Part shown: in pieces, positions 1 through 6,111 of the stretch
How positions within the stretch are numbered: the stretch's first letter is position 1
Layout of the letters: each line of letters opens with the position of its first letter
Assembly (NCBI GenBank): GCA_903922535.1
Contig: CAIXUF010001488.1
Location: 1-12,126 of the forward strand
DNA from: Candidatus Hydrogenedentota bacterium
GTDB taxonomy: Bacteria; Hydrogenedentota; Hydrogenedentia; Hydrogenedentiales; CAITNO01
Direction of reading: 5' to 3'
Length of the DNA: 12,126 nucleotides
Translations under genes and position numbers: made by a program
The notes under the pieces: generated by a model
The model's input: the letters and a program-made list of their open reading frames with translations, nothing else
What the model was told of the DNA's origin: nothing
Databases searched by the model: none

Positions 1-811
1 AGCCCAGCCAGCCTTCCTGGGCCCCTTGAATTTCGTTCTGGCAGGTGTTGGCGTTCTCTATGGCCTGGCGTCCGGTAGTGGAACAAGATACAGGTTGGTC
101 GTATGGGCGTGCATGGCCGCAGGTTTGGCTTTTGTTGTCACGTCGGGTCACCCGTACTATACGTATCCGTTGTATCCCGCGTTATTGGCTTTGGGTTGCG
201 TGGCCGCGGCCCGAATCACGGCGAAAAAAAGAGCGCGTTGGGTGCGTCCGGTACTTGCGCTTGGCTTGCTGGTGCAGGGTCTGGTGGTTGCCCCCCTGTG
301 TGTGCCCATCCTGCCGCAGGACTTGCTGGGCCGCTATTCTCGGTTCGTTTGCCGCGGCATACTTGCCCCTTTGAGTTCTACGGCATCCATCCTGCAGGAC
401 TCAGAGAAGTCTGTGAGCGGAGTGAATTCCTTTGTTTATAGGTGTTGGACCGCGAGGCTCTATCTTGCCTACAGGACGCTGTCGGCCAGCGAAAGGAAGA
501 ACTGCCGCATCCTTGTGGGGTTTATGCCTGTGGCCGTCGGCGCCGAGTTCCATGGCGCCCAATATCATTTGCCAACAGTTTTCTGTCCTCATCTTAATTA
601 CCGTTTTTGGGGACCGCCGGACGAAGGCGCCGGTCCGGTGATAGCCGCATACTTCAGCCGCAAAGAGCTTGAGGGCTGGTTTGGGCGTGTCGAGAATGCC
701 AACGATTCTTGCGGTGTTTACATCTGTAGATCCCCAAAGTGCACTTACCGAGAAATGTGGCAAGACATGTGCGGCAAAGATGCGCGTTTCCGCTGGAGAG
801 TGGAGGGATAG
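1..811 (+). CDS. GT-C glycosyltransferase (PMT/ArnT-like), C-terminal part
   Basis: The reading frame is already open at base 2 and stops with TAG at 809-811, so the left edge cuts the gene; 269 residues are visible. They match residues 289 to 558 of the protein at 910-2586 from the first codons (AQPAFLGP) to the end (FRWRV), so this is a tandem paralogue whose N-terminal membrane half and catalytic loop lie outside the window. Visible are the last hydrophobic segments, the shared motif APLCVPILP, and a soluble C-terminal domain of about 160 residues whose Cys residues (KNC, FCPHLNY, CRSPK, MCGKDA) recur in the paralogue, possibly as disulfides outside the cytoplasm. The TTG at 26 looks like an internal codon, because homology continues upstream. 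By family, the protein would move a sugar from a polyprenyl-phosphate carrier to an acceptor; the acceptor is unknown. Confidence 0.85.
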   Translation, partial: AQPAFLGPLNFVLAGVGVLYGLASGSGTRYRLVVWACMAAGLAFVVTSGHPYYTYPLYPALLALGCVAAARITAKKRARWVRPVLALGLLVQGLVVAPLCVPILPQDLLGRYSRFVCRGILAPLSSTASILQDSEKSVSGVNSFVYRCWTARLYLAYRTLSASERKNCRILVGFMPVAVGAEFHGAQYHLPTVFCPHLNYRFWGPPDEGAGPVIAAYFSRKELEGWFGRVENANDSCGVYICRSPKCTYREMWQDMCGKDARFRWRVEG

Positions 812-821
812 TGAATAAGGA

Positions 822-830
822 TGATATAAT
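822..830 (+). promoter_or_regulatory. Extended -10 promoter upstream of second GT-C gene
   Basis: TGATATAAT is a perfect -10 hexamer (825-830) with the TG of an extended -10 in front. No good -35 lies 16 to 18 bases upstream, which extended -10 promoters tolerate. Transcription would start near 837, about 73 bases before the ATG at 910. It would give the second GT-C gene its own promoter inside the 98-base gap. Confidence 0.5.
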
Positions 831-836
831 TCTTGG

Positions 837-877
837 ACCGCCACAAACGCCTTGCGGTGGGCGGGGGGCTTCTTTTT
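837..877 (+). terminator. Possible terminator or attenuator hairpin
   Basis: ACCGC (837-841) pairs with GCGGT (854-858), or alternatively CCGCC (838-842) with GGCGG (860-864); a G-rich stretch and CTTCTTTTT (869-877) follow. It could end the first gene's transcript. Because it begins just where transcripts from the -10 at 825-830 would start, it could also work as a leader attenuator. The stems are short and compete, so the call is weak. Confidence 0.3.
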
Positions 878-909
878 GAGTTTTCCGTTCTTGGCAGGGA
901 TTTTATTCT

Positions 910-2586
910 ATGGTTTGGTTAGGGCATGTCATCCGTCGCGGAACTCAGGCCGAAGCCGGATGCGGTGCGACTGAATCTCAAGGTGCCGGGATCGCTGCAA
1001 ACATCGCGTTGGTTGATCCGAAATCCGGCTTTTGGCGCGACACGGCTCTTTTGTGGGCGCTGGCACTCTTCAATCTGCTTTTGCACCTTGCCACCGCGTC
1101 ACGGCTCGATTTCTACATAGACGAAATGTACTCTTTCATTATAATGCCGAAGTATGCGCTGATTGGCTATGTGGACGGGTCGGCGTTTCCGTTGGGAATC
1201 TGGTTGTCGCTGCTGCCTACTGTCTTCTTGGGCTGCACCAAGCTTACTCTTCGCATTGCCCCGGCGATTGTGGGTTCGGCCAACATTCTTGTCGCGGGTC
1301 TGCTCGCACGGGAGTTGGGGGGGCGGCGTTTTGCCGTTTCTCTCACAGGCCTTGCCGTGTTTGTCTCCCCTTTCCTCATGTTTACGGCCTGCCTGGCAGA
1401 CACTTTTTCCTTTGAGGGTCTGCCGTGGTCGCTCTCGGCCTTTTTCGTGGTGCGAATCTTGCGCACAGGCAACCGCCGCCTGTGGTGGCTGGTGGGCGTG
1501 ACATGGGGGGCGGGTCTATTGGCCAAGCCCACCATAGTACTGTTCATGCTGGCGATTGGATTTGCGCTCCTACCAACCCGGGGCCGGGCGGAACTTCTCC
1601 GAAAGGGTTATTGGTTGGCGATGGCTCTCGCTGTTGTCATCTTCTCCCCGGCGTTGGTCTGGCAGGCGATTCACGGATGGCCTTTTCTTCGTTTCATGAG
1701 CGACATGTCAAAAGACGAGTGGGCGAACTCTGGAATGTGGTTGGGGTGCGTTTCCCGAAGCAAGATGCTTCTGGCCCAACCGGCTTTTCTCGGTCCCGTG
1801 AATTGCATTCTGGCAACTGTCGCCATGTTCTACTGCCTCTTGCCCGCCAGGAAGGATGTGCGCCATGCTGTTTTATGGGCATGCATGACCGCCGTTTTGG
1901 GCCTGCTTGTCACATCGGGCCGCCCTTTCTATTGGTATCCGGCATATTCCATTTTGTTGGCGTTCGGTTGCGTGGCCGTGGCACGGATAACGGCGGAACG
2001 AAGAACGCGTTGGATGCGTGCGGTGCTTGTGGTTGGCCTGGCGGTGCAGGGTCTGGTGATCGCCCCCCTGTGTGTGCCCATCCTGCCGCGGGACTGGCTG
2101 GACAGTTATGCTCGTGTCGCGGCCCGCGGCATACTTGCCCCATTGAGTTCCACTGCAGAGGTCCTGCGGGGCACGGATCAGCACGAAATCATTGCCAAAG
2201 CACTCAACAAGGCCTGCACGGGGCTGTCCGCAGACGACAGAAAGAACTGCATCATCATCATTGGGTGGGCTGATGCGGCCGCCTCCGCTGAGTTCTATTC
2301 CGACAAATACAATTTGCCCAAGATTTTCTGTTCCCATCTGAACTACATGTTCTGGGGAACGCCCGGCGAGGGGGCCGATCCGGCAATAACCGTGTTCTTC
2401 AACCGCAAAGAGCTTGAACACTGGTTTGGGCGTGTAGAGTGTCTTGGCAAATTCGGCGACGATCAGGCTCCGCCCTTCTTTTTGTGCAGATCGCCCAAGC
2501 GCCCCTACAAAGAAATCTGGCGGGAAATGTGCAATAAAGACGCATTTTTTCGGTGGAGAGTGGACTTGGACGGCGGACAAGGGTGA
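910..2586 (+). CDS. GT-C glycosyltransferase, PMT/ArnT-like (558 aa)
   Basis: This is a polytopic inner-membrane protein of the GT39/ArnT-like GT-C fold, which transfers sugars from polyprenyl-phosphate donors on the outer face of the membrane. The ATG at 910 has AGGGA ending 9 bases upstream; the first 46 residues are polar and poorly conserved-looking, so a shorter form is possible. A first membrane helix at about residues 47-64 is followed by the first external loop with FYIDEMYSF; Asp71-Glu72 match the acidic catalytic pair of this family. Many hydrophobic segments follow to about residue 395, then a soluble Cys-containing domain to residue 558. It sits 98 bases behind a tandem paralogue, converges on the sulfatase-like gene and has its own candidate promoter. 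Substrate is unknown. Confidence 0.88.
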   Translation: MVWLGHVIRRGTQAEAGCGATESQGAGIAANIALVDPKSGFWRDTALLWALALFNLLLHLATASRLDFYIDEMYSFIIMPKYALIGYVDGSAFPLGIWLSLLPTVFLGCTKLTLRIAPAIVGSANILVAGLLARELGGRRFAVSLTGLAVFVSPFLMFTACLADTFSFEGLPWSLSAFFVVRILRTGNRRLWWLVGVTWGAGLLAKPTIVLFMLAIGFALLPTRGRAELLRKGYWLAMALAVVIFSPALVWQAIHGWPFLRFMSDMSKDEWANSGMWLGCVSRSKMLLAQPAFLGPVNCILATVAMFYCLLPARKDVRHAVLWACMTAVLGLLVTSGRPFYWYPAYSILLAFGCVAVARITAERRTRWMRAVLVVGLAVQGLVIAPLCVPILPRDWLDSYARVAARGILAPLSSTAEVLRGTDQHEIIAKALNKACTGLSADDRKNCIIIIGWADAAASAEFYSDKYNLPKIFCSHLNYMFWGTPGEGADPAITVFFNRKELEHWFGRVECLGKFGDDQAPPFFLCRSPKRPYKEIWREMCNKDAFFRWRVDLDGGQG

Positions 2587-2644
2587 CATGATGCATGGAT
2601 CGCCGCCCGCACACTTTTCGAACGCGGCAGACACACGGCGCAAC

Positions 2645-4891
2645 TCACCGCCCCAAATAGCCCATCGCTTTCAATGCCTCCTTCTGGGAATCGTCGAATG
2701 TTTCGTGCGAGCCTGCGGCCGCCGTGCCCAACTGCGCGCTTAGCTCGGCTTCGTGAGCACGATACTCCTCCACTTGCCCACTCATGGCCTGTGCGATTTC
2801 GGGATTCTGCGACGCCACATCCTCCGCCTCCCTGGGGTCGAGCGCCAGGTTGTAGAGGTGCCGGGGGCCGTACGGATACTGACTGACAAAGGCCCAAGGT
2901 GACTTGACGGCGCTGATCACTTGGTCATAGTATCCCTCGTAAAAGTGCCGCGCGAGCATGGGATCGTCGCCGGACAACAAATGGATGAAGGCAGTCCGCA
3001 ACAGTTTTTCCCATGCCAGGGGAAACGGGGAGTCTGCGCCACAGGAGAACACGGTCCTGTCCTGGAACCGACGAACACCGGTGCCCTCAAGAAGCCCGCG
3101 AAGACTCATGCCTTGAAACTGTGCGGGAATCGGCACTCCGGCATAATCCAGAATCGTCGGCGCCACGTCCAGGTGGCAAACGTTGTCGTTGAAGACCTTT
3201 CCCGCGGGAAACATGCCCGGCCAGGAGATGATGAGCGGCACGTGGGTCAGCTCTATGTACGGCGCGCCGCCATGGCCGTCGAATCCATGCTCCAGGAGGG
3301 CCTCTCCGTGGTCCGAGGAGAACATCACAATAGTGTTCTCGGCAAGACCCAGTGTGGTGAGCCGCTGGAGAAAGTCCCCGAAATTCTTGCTGGAAAACGC
3401 GATGCATTCATCATAATAATCCACCGGTGCGGGGGCGCTTCCGGAGGTGAACATGCCCCGGAACGGCGGCGGCGCACTGCAGACGTCGTCGTAGTTGTTG
3501 GTGTGAACTTCCAGCGTATGCACATACAGGAAGAACGGACGATCACGGTTGGCCTCCAGAAATGCTGCGGCGCTCAGGGACGACAACAGTTTTTGCTCAT
3601 CGTAATTCAAACTGTTTGTGATGAGGCCGTAGGAGACCCGCGGCGCGGTTTCAGGCGGGGTCAACACATTGTCGGAGGCGGCGCCCGTCGTGTACCCGGC
3701 ATCGCGCAGGAGTTCGGGGAAGGTAACCAGGGACTGCGGAATGCTCTCTCCAAAGACAGTACTGGTCTTATGCACCAGAGGCCCAATGCCCGCGAGAAAG
3801 CTGGGCACTGATTCCGGCGTCCACGTGGCCTGGGACAAACACCACGCGAAGCGGGCCCCGTTCTGCGAGAAAGCGGCCACCTCCGGCGCCGTCTTCCGCG
3901 GATATCCATAGGCGTCCAGGTGGTCGGGGCGCAAATCGTCCACCACGTAGAAAACGATGTTGGGCGGGGTGCGCACACCCGGCACACGTTTTTCAAGGAC
4001 AGCCGGATTGCCCCACAGCGCCACCTGTCCCGGCGTGTCACAGGACGCGCCCAGCGTCATGGTCACATCTTGTCCCGCAAAGGCGGAAAGATCGGCTTCA
4101 ACGTCGTCCCATGCGTCCGCCGCCTCCACCGTGCGTGTTAACACCGTCGTTGTGGCATCACCGCAACGGACCTCCACCCTGAACGCAACAGGGCGGGTAT
4201 TCCCAAACACGTCCAGACTCGCCGCGAAGAATCCATGCCGGGGGACGCGCAGCGGGTACTCGAGCGCCATCGGACAGTGTGCGAACAACACATGCCGGAC
4301 CGACTGCTCCGCCATGTACGCGCCCACACCCACCGGTTCGGCAAGCAGCGGCGGCACCGCCCGGACGGCGCGAATTTCCAGCCGCGCAGCGCCGGCAACC
4401 CCAATCTTGATTTGATTGATCCGCGGAAACAGCCCGCCGTTCTGATTGCGCAAATCAATCCGCGCGGTAAAGAACTGCCCCTGTTGCGGAACAGCAATGA
4501 CGTAGGGCTTCTGCCCCGCCAGGAAGTCGTGTTTTATCTGGACCGCATCCTGGCCGGTCACGCACAGCTCGACTTCGAGGCGCTCAGCCTCGGTGGCCCC
4601 CAGTTCCAAACCCTTTGGACTGCACAGGCTGTCCGCCTCCTTGGCAACCAGGACGAGGCGGTCCCCTTCCACCTGGATTTGCGAAGATGCCGAAGCCCCC
4701 GACAGTTGCCACGCAAGGGATCCTTCCGGAGAAAACAAGGTACGGCTCCCAACCCCGGCGGAAACAGGCGTTACAGTCACTTGTTTTGCTTCGGCGAGAT
4801 GACTGTCAAACCGGTAGCATTCACCCCAGACCGCCAGTGGAAATCCTGCAACGATCAGAAGCATGACGCTGCACCTGCCTTTACGAATCAT
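2645..4891 (-). CDS. Exported sulfatase-like (alkaline phosphatase superfamily) enzyme with Thr nucleophile
   Basis: The 748-residue protein starts with an ATG preceded by AAGGAAG, 5 bases away. A signal peptide covers about residues 1-23; no later membrane anchor is seen. Residues 25-305 are rich in beta-type sequence, probably jelly-roll/carbohydrate-binding-like domains, and residues 310-600 are the sulfatase core: VVDDLRPDHLDAYGYP with metal ligands Asp318-Asp319, ATWTPESVPSFLAG, then SSDHGE (Asp527-His528) and HVPLII. Counting back from Gly368, the position of the formylglycine Cys/Ser is Thr358, so classical formylglycine chemistry is unlikely. Thr is the nucleophile in the related phosphoethanolamine and lipoteichoic-acid transferases, so a phospho-transfer or phosphodiesterase role is as plausible as sulfate removal. 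The tail LKAMGYLG is common in environmental sulfatase-type proteins. It is convergent with the GT-C gene and co-directional with the GT-C remnant upstream. Confidence 0.85.
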   Translation of the reverse strand: MIRKGRCSVMLLIVAGFPLAVWGECYRFDSHLAEAKQVTVTPVSAGVGSRTLFSPEGSLAWQLSGASASSQIQVEGDRLVLVAKEADSLCSPKGLELGATEAERLEVELCVTGQDAVQIKHDFLAGQKPYVIAVPQQGQFFTARIDLRNQNGGLFPRINQIKIGVAGAARLEIRAVRAVPPLLAEPVGVGAYMAEQSVRHVLFAHCPMALEYPLRVPRHGFFAASLDVFGNTRPVAFRVEVRCGDATTTVLTRTVEAADAWDDVEADLSAFAGQDVTMTLGASCDTPGQVALWGNPAVLEKRVPGVRTPPNIVFYVVDDLRPDHLDAYGYPRKTAPEVAAFSQNGARFAWCLSQATWTPESVPSFLAGIGPLVHKTSTVFGESIPQSLVTFPELLRDAGYTTGAASDNVLTPPETAPRVSYGLITNSLNYDEQKLLSSLSAAAFLEANRDRPFFLYVHTLEVHTNNYDDVCSAPPPFRGMFTSGSAPAPVDYYDECIAFSSKNFGDFLQRLTTLGLAENTIVMFSSDHGEALLEHGFDGHGGAPYIELTHVPLIISWPGMFPAGKVFNDNVCHLDVAPTILDYAGVPIPAQFQGMSLRGLLEGTGVRRFQDRTVFSCGADSPFPLAWEKLLRTAFIHLLSGDDPMLARHFYEGYYDQVISAVKSPWAFVSQYPYGPRHLYNLALDPREAEDVASQNPEIAQAMSGQVEEYRAHEAELSAQLGTAAAGSHETFDDSQKEALKAMGYLGR

Positions 4892-4910
4892 TATTGCTTC
4901 CTTGATGGCC

Positions 4911-4923
4911 TGTCAAATTGACA
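4911..4923. promoter_or_regulatory. Inverted repeat upstream of sulfatase-like gene
   Basis: TGTCAA-A-TTGACA is a perfect 6-base inverted repeat 20 bases before the start codon, downstream of the candidate -10. CATATATATATG at 4925-4936 is a second perfect palindrome beside it. Position and symmetry would suit a repressor operator; the protein that would bind is not known. Confidence 0.3.
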
Positions 4924-4949
4924 ACATATATATATGCGTTACCTTCCAG

Positions 4950-4955
4950 ATTCTA
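4950..4955 (-). promoter_or_regulatory. Candidate -10 element for sulfatase-like gene
   Basis: TAGAAT on the minus strand matches 5 of 6 of the -10 consensus and would start transcription near 4943, about 52 bases before the ATG. No convincing -35 lies at 16-18 bases. The same TAGAAT with almost identical following bases forms the -10 of the plus-strand GT-C promoter at 5799-5804, which raises confidence slightly. Confidence 0.3.
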
Positions 4956-5365
4956 GCATACACAGGGTGTCCACGGTGAAGACCGCATTGAATGCGCGCG
5001 AAAATCTGGAAACGCCGCCGACACCGACAAAGCCACGGGAAGGAGGATCGGCGTTTCGGCACTCATCCCGCCCCATTTTCCGAAGCAGTACTGGAGCGCG
5101 TAGTAAAGTGGCGTCGCGCCAAGTTCGGGAAATTCCACACGTACCAGCATCAGATAGGACTGCAGGTCGGGTGCGTTAAGATGCCCGAACACCAAGAAGT
5201 CGTCAAACCACAAAAAGACGGATTGCCCAGCCGGTACAGGCGCAGTGTGATTGCCGGGAGAACCGCCGTCGCAAGCGCCGCCCCGCTGACATGGCGAAGA
5301 AGCCCTTTCCGTTCTTGCGGGAACGGTTCCGCACGGGTATTACTGGCTTCCGCGCGTGCCATTAC
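4953..5365 (-). pseudogene. Truncated, frameshifted GT-C glycosyltransferase start
   Basis: The minus strand encodes the first part of a protein very close to the GT-C at 6108-8390: LLRHVSGAAL and LRLYRLG in one frame, then WFDDFLVFGHLNAPDLQSYL and PVALSVSA in another. The frame changes in a T-rich spot near 5211, where the copy has two extra bases relative to the intact gene. Homology stops near 5010, after about 115 residues, and unrelated sequence leads into the sulfatase-like gene's upstream region. The aligned start codon is GTA instead of GTG and the Shine-Dalgarno GGAGG has become GGCGG; an ATG one codon later (5362) exists but lacks a good ribosome site. Loss of start, frameshift and loss of about 85% of the protein make it a clear remnant. 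Confidence 0.85.
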
Positions 5366-5643
5366 GGGGTGCCGCCGCTGCGCGCGTGTTCAACGCTCCA
5401 AACGCTGTCGGAAATGGATGCGTGCGCGCGGGCCGCCTGATGACTCGAATCCATGCCCGCCTTGTCGACAGTATCCTGGCTGATGCCTGACAGGCCCCAC
5501 ATCGGGACATCCCGCACGGGGTGTTTTCTGGAGCAAGAATCGCCGAGAAGCAGGCTGGCTTTATGGCAGCGTCTCCTGCATGCCGGGAGCCGATGTTGCA
5601 GCCCCAATACGGGATTTGCCTCATCGAAAGCAGTGACGCACAT
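5362..5643 (-). CDS. Small hypothetical ORF ahead of GT-C remnant (93 aa)
   Basis: A 93-residue frame starts at ATG 5643 with AGAGG 7 bases upstream and a near-consensus promoter before that. It ends with TAA at 5362-5364, overlapping an ATG (TAATG) at the start of the GT-C remnant. The right arm of the inverted duplication has a frame with the same start (MC-x-T) and the same stop position. Where no indels fall, 12 of 29 residues match; however, the other two frames show similar identity, so the conservation does not prove coding. No family is recognised; there is no signal peptide or membrane helix. It may be a leader peptide, a relic gene or non-coding leader. Confidence 0.35.
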   Translation of the reverse strand: MCVTAFDEANPVLGLQHRLPACRRRCHKASLLLGDSCSRKHPVRDVPMWGLSGISQDTVDKAGMDSSHQAARAHASISDSVWSVEHARSGGTP

Positions 5644-5665
5644 GTAATTACCTCTCGTCGCATAA

Positions 5666-5694
5666 AATATAGCGTCCGCTGGTCTTCTTTTCAA
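5666..5694 (-). promoter_or_regulatory. Near-consensus sigma70-type promoter, minus strand
   Basis: On the minus strand TTGAAA (5689-5694) and TATATT (5666-5671) are separated by exactly 17 bases; each differs from consensus at one position. Transcription would begin near 5660, 17 bases before the ATG at 5643. It points through the small ORF and the GT-C remnant towards the sulfatase-like gene. Confidence 0.6.
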
Positions 5695-5775
5695 GAAACC
5701 GACACGACAGAGACTGCAGGAGCCCATACAACAGGAGTTCGACACGCCAAACGCTTCCCGAACACGACGCGGCAT

Positions 5776-5804
5776 TTGCTCCCCCACCTTCCATCGGTTA
5801 GAAT
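5776..5804 (+). promoter_or_regulatory. Candidate promoter for GT-C gene at 6108
   Basis: TTGCTC (5776-5781) and TAGAAT (5799-5804) lie 17 bases apart. A start near 5811 gives a leader of about 297 bases before the GTG at 6108, and would put the ATG at 5812 almost at the transcript's 5' end. The -35 is poor (3 of 6). Confidence 0.4.
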
Positions 5805-5811
5805 CTTGAAG

Positions 5812-6111
5812 ATGTGTCAAACGCCTACTGTCTCCCCGGTTGAGCCGGGGGGAATTCCCAATTGGATTTGGATTCCAACTTCGGTTCCATGCATGCAACA
5901 TTGCTTTTTGAAACGCGCATCTCTTTTTGGCAATGCCCATGCCAGCGGTTGCCTAATGCAGGACTCCCCGCTGAGGAACCTGCCCGGCACAAGTGCGGGG
6001 ACCTTCGGCAATGTCGGCAGGGGTTCGCGTCCACAGGCAGCCCGCCTGCGAACATCCATTCCGGCCGGAACCCGGGACATCGAACCCTCGCGCAACGGAG
6101 GAAACTCGTGA
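5812..6111 (+). CDS. Possible leader ORF overlapping GT-C start (99 aa)
   Basis: The frame from ATG 5812 stays open for 99 residues and ends with TGA at 6109-6111, overlapping the GTG start at 6108 (GTGA), the usual layout for translational coupling. It is the counterpart of the 93-residue frame in the left arm; both begin MC-x-T and end at the aligned codon. There is no good ribosome site before 5812. No known domain is visible and composition is unremarkable, so it may be an untranslated leader that happens to be open. Confidence 0.25.
   Translation: MCQTPTVSPVEPGGIPNWIWIPTSVPCMQHCFLKRASLFGNAHASGCLMQDSPLRNLPGTSAGTFGNVGRGSRPQAARLRTSIPAGTRDIEPSRNGGNS
5831..5853 (+). other. GC-rich hairpin in GT-C leader
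   Basis: CCCCGG (5834-5839) pairs with CCGGGG (5845-5850) around a TTGAG loop, and three outer pairs (one T-G) extend it to nine. No T-run follows, so it is not a simple terminator. The left arm of the inverted duplication lacks it through a local deletion. Confidence 0.35.
6097..6110 (+). promoter_or_regulatory. Ribosome binding site fixing GTG start at 6108
   Basis: GGAGG (6097-6101) stands 6 bases before GTG 6108. The frame is open back to TTG 5862, but this site and the start of alignable protein sequence favour 6108. The decayed left arm has GGCGG and GTA at the aligned positions. Confidence 0.7.

Larger units (their letters stand above)
2..2586 (+). repeat. Diverged tandem duplication of GT-C gene
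   Basis: Bases 2-811 and 1774-2586 are direct repeats about 1772 bases apart, both encoding the C-terminal half of the same GT-C subfamily. Similarity is patchy. Bases 271-329 against 2043-2101 differ at only 4 of 59 positions, while the flanks between residues 120 and 160 of the visible first copy are much more diverged and contain indels. This pattern fits an old duplication with a later conversion patch, or strong local constraint. Confidence 0.85.

Noticed and set aside
1425..2643. Long alternative frames over the GT-C gene (282 codons plus, 256 codons minus)
   Set aside because: They overlap strong membrane-protein coding sequence, lack ribosome sites and contain low-complexity Gly/Arg/His-rich sequence typical of shadow frames.
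2587..2644. Terminator between the convergent GT-C and sulfatase-like genes (GCCGC 2602-2606 with GCGGC 2624-2628)
   Set aside because: The 5-base stem has a 17-base loop and no T-run on either strand; too weak to call.
2921..3811. 296-codon plus-strand frame within the sulfatase-like gene
   Set aside because: It lies opposite the catalytic core with all sulfatase-fold motifs on the minus strand; no independent support.
4925..4936. AT repeat as a slippage-prone phase-variation tract
   Set aside because: Only about five TA units, and not placed between well-defined -35 and -10 elements.
5644..5811. Mobile-element origin of the inverted duplication
   Set aside because: No transposase, terminal inverted repeats or target-site duplication are visible in the centre or at the outer ends.
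5862..6107. N-terminal extension of the GT-C protein back to TTG 5862
   Set aside because: GTG 6108 has an ideal GGAGG site. The extension has no ribosome site, reads as low-quality protein, and its similarity to the left arm is no better than in other frames.
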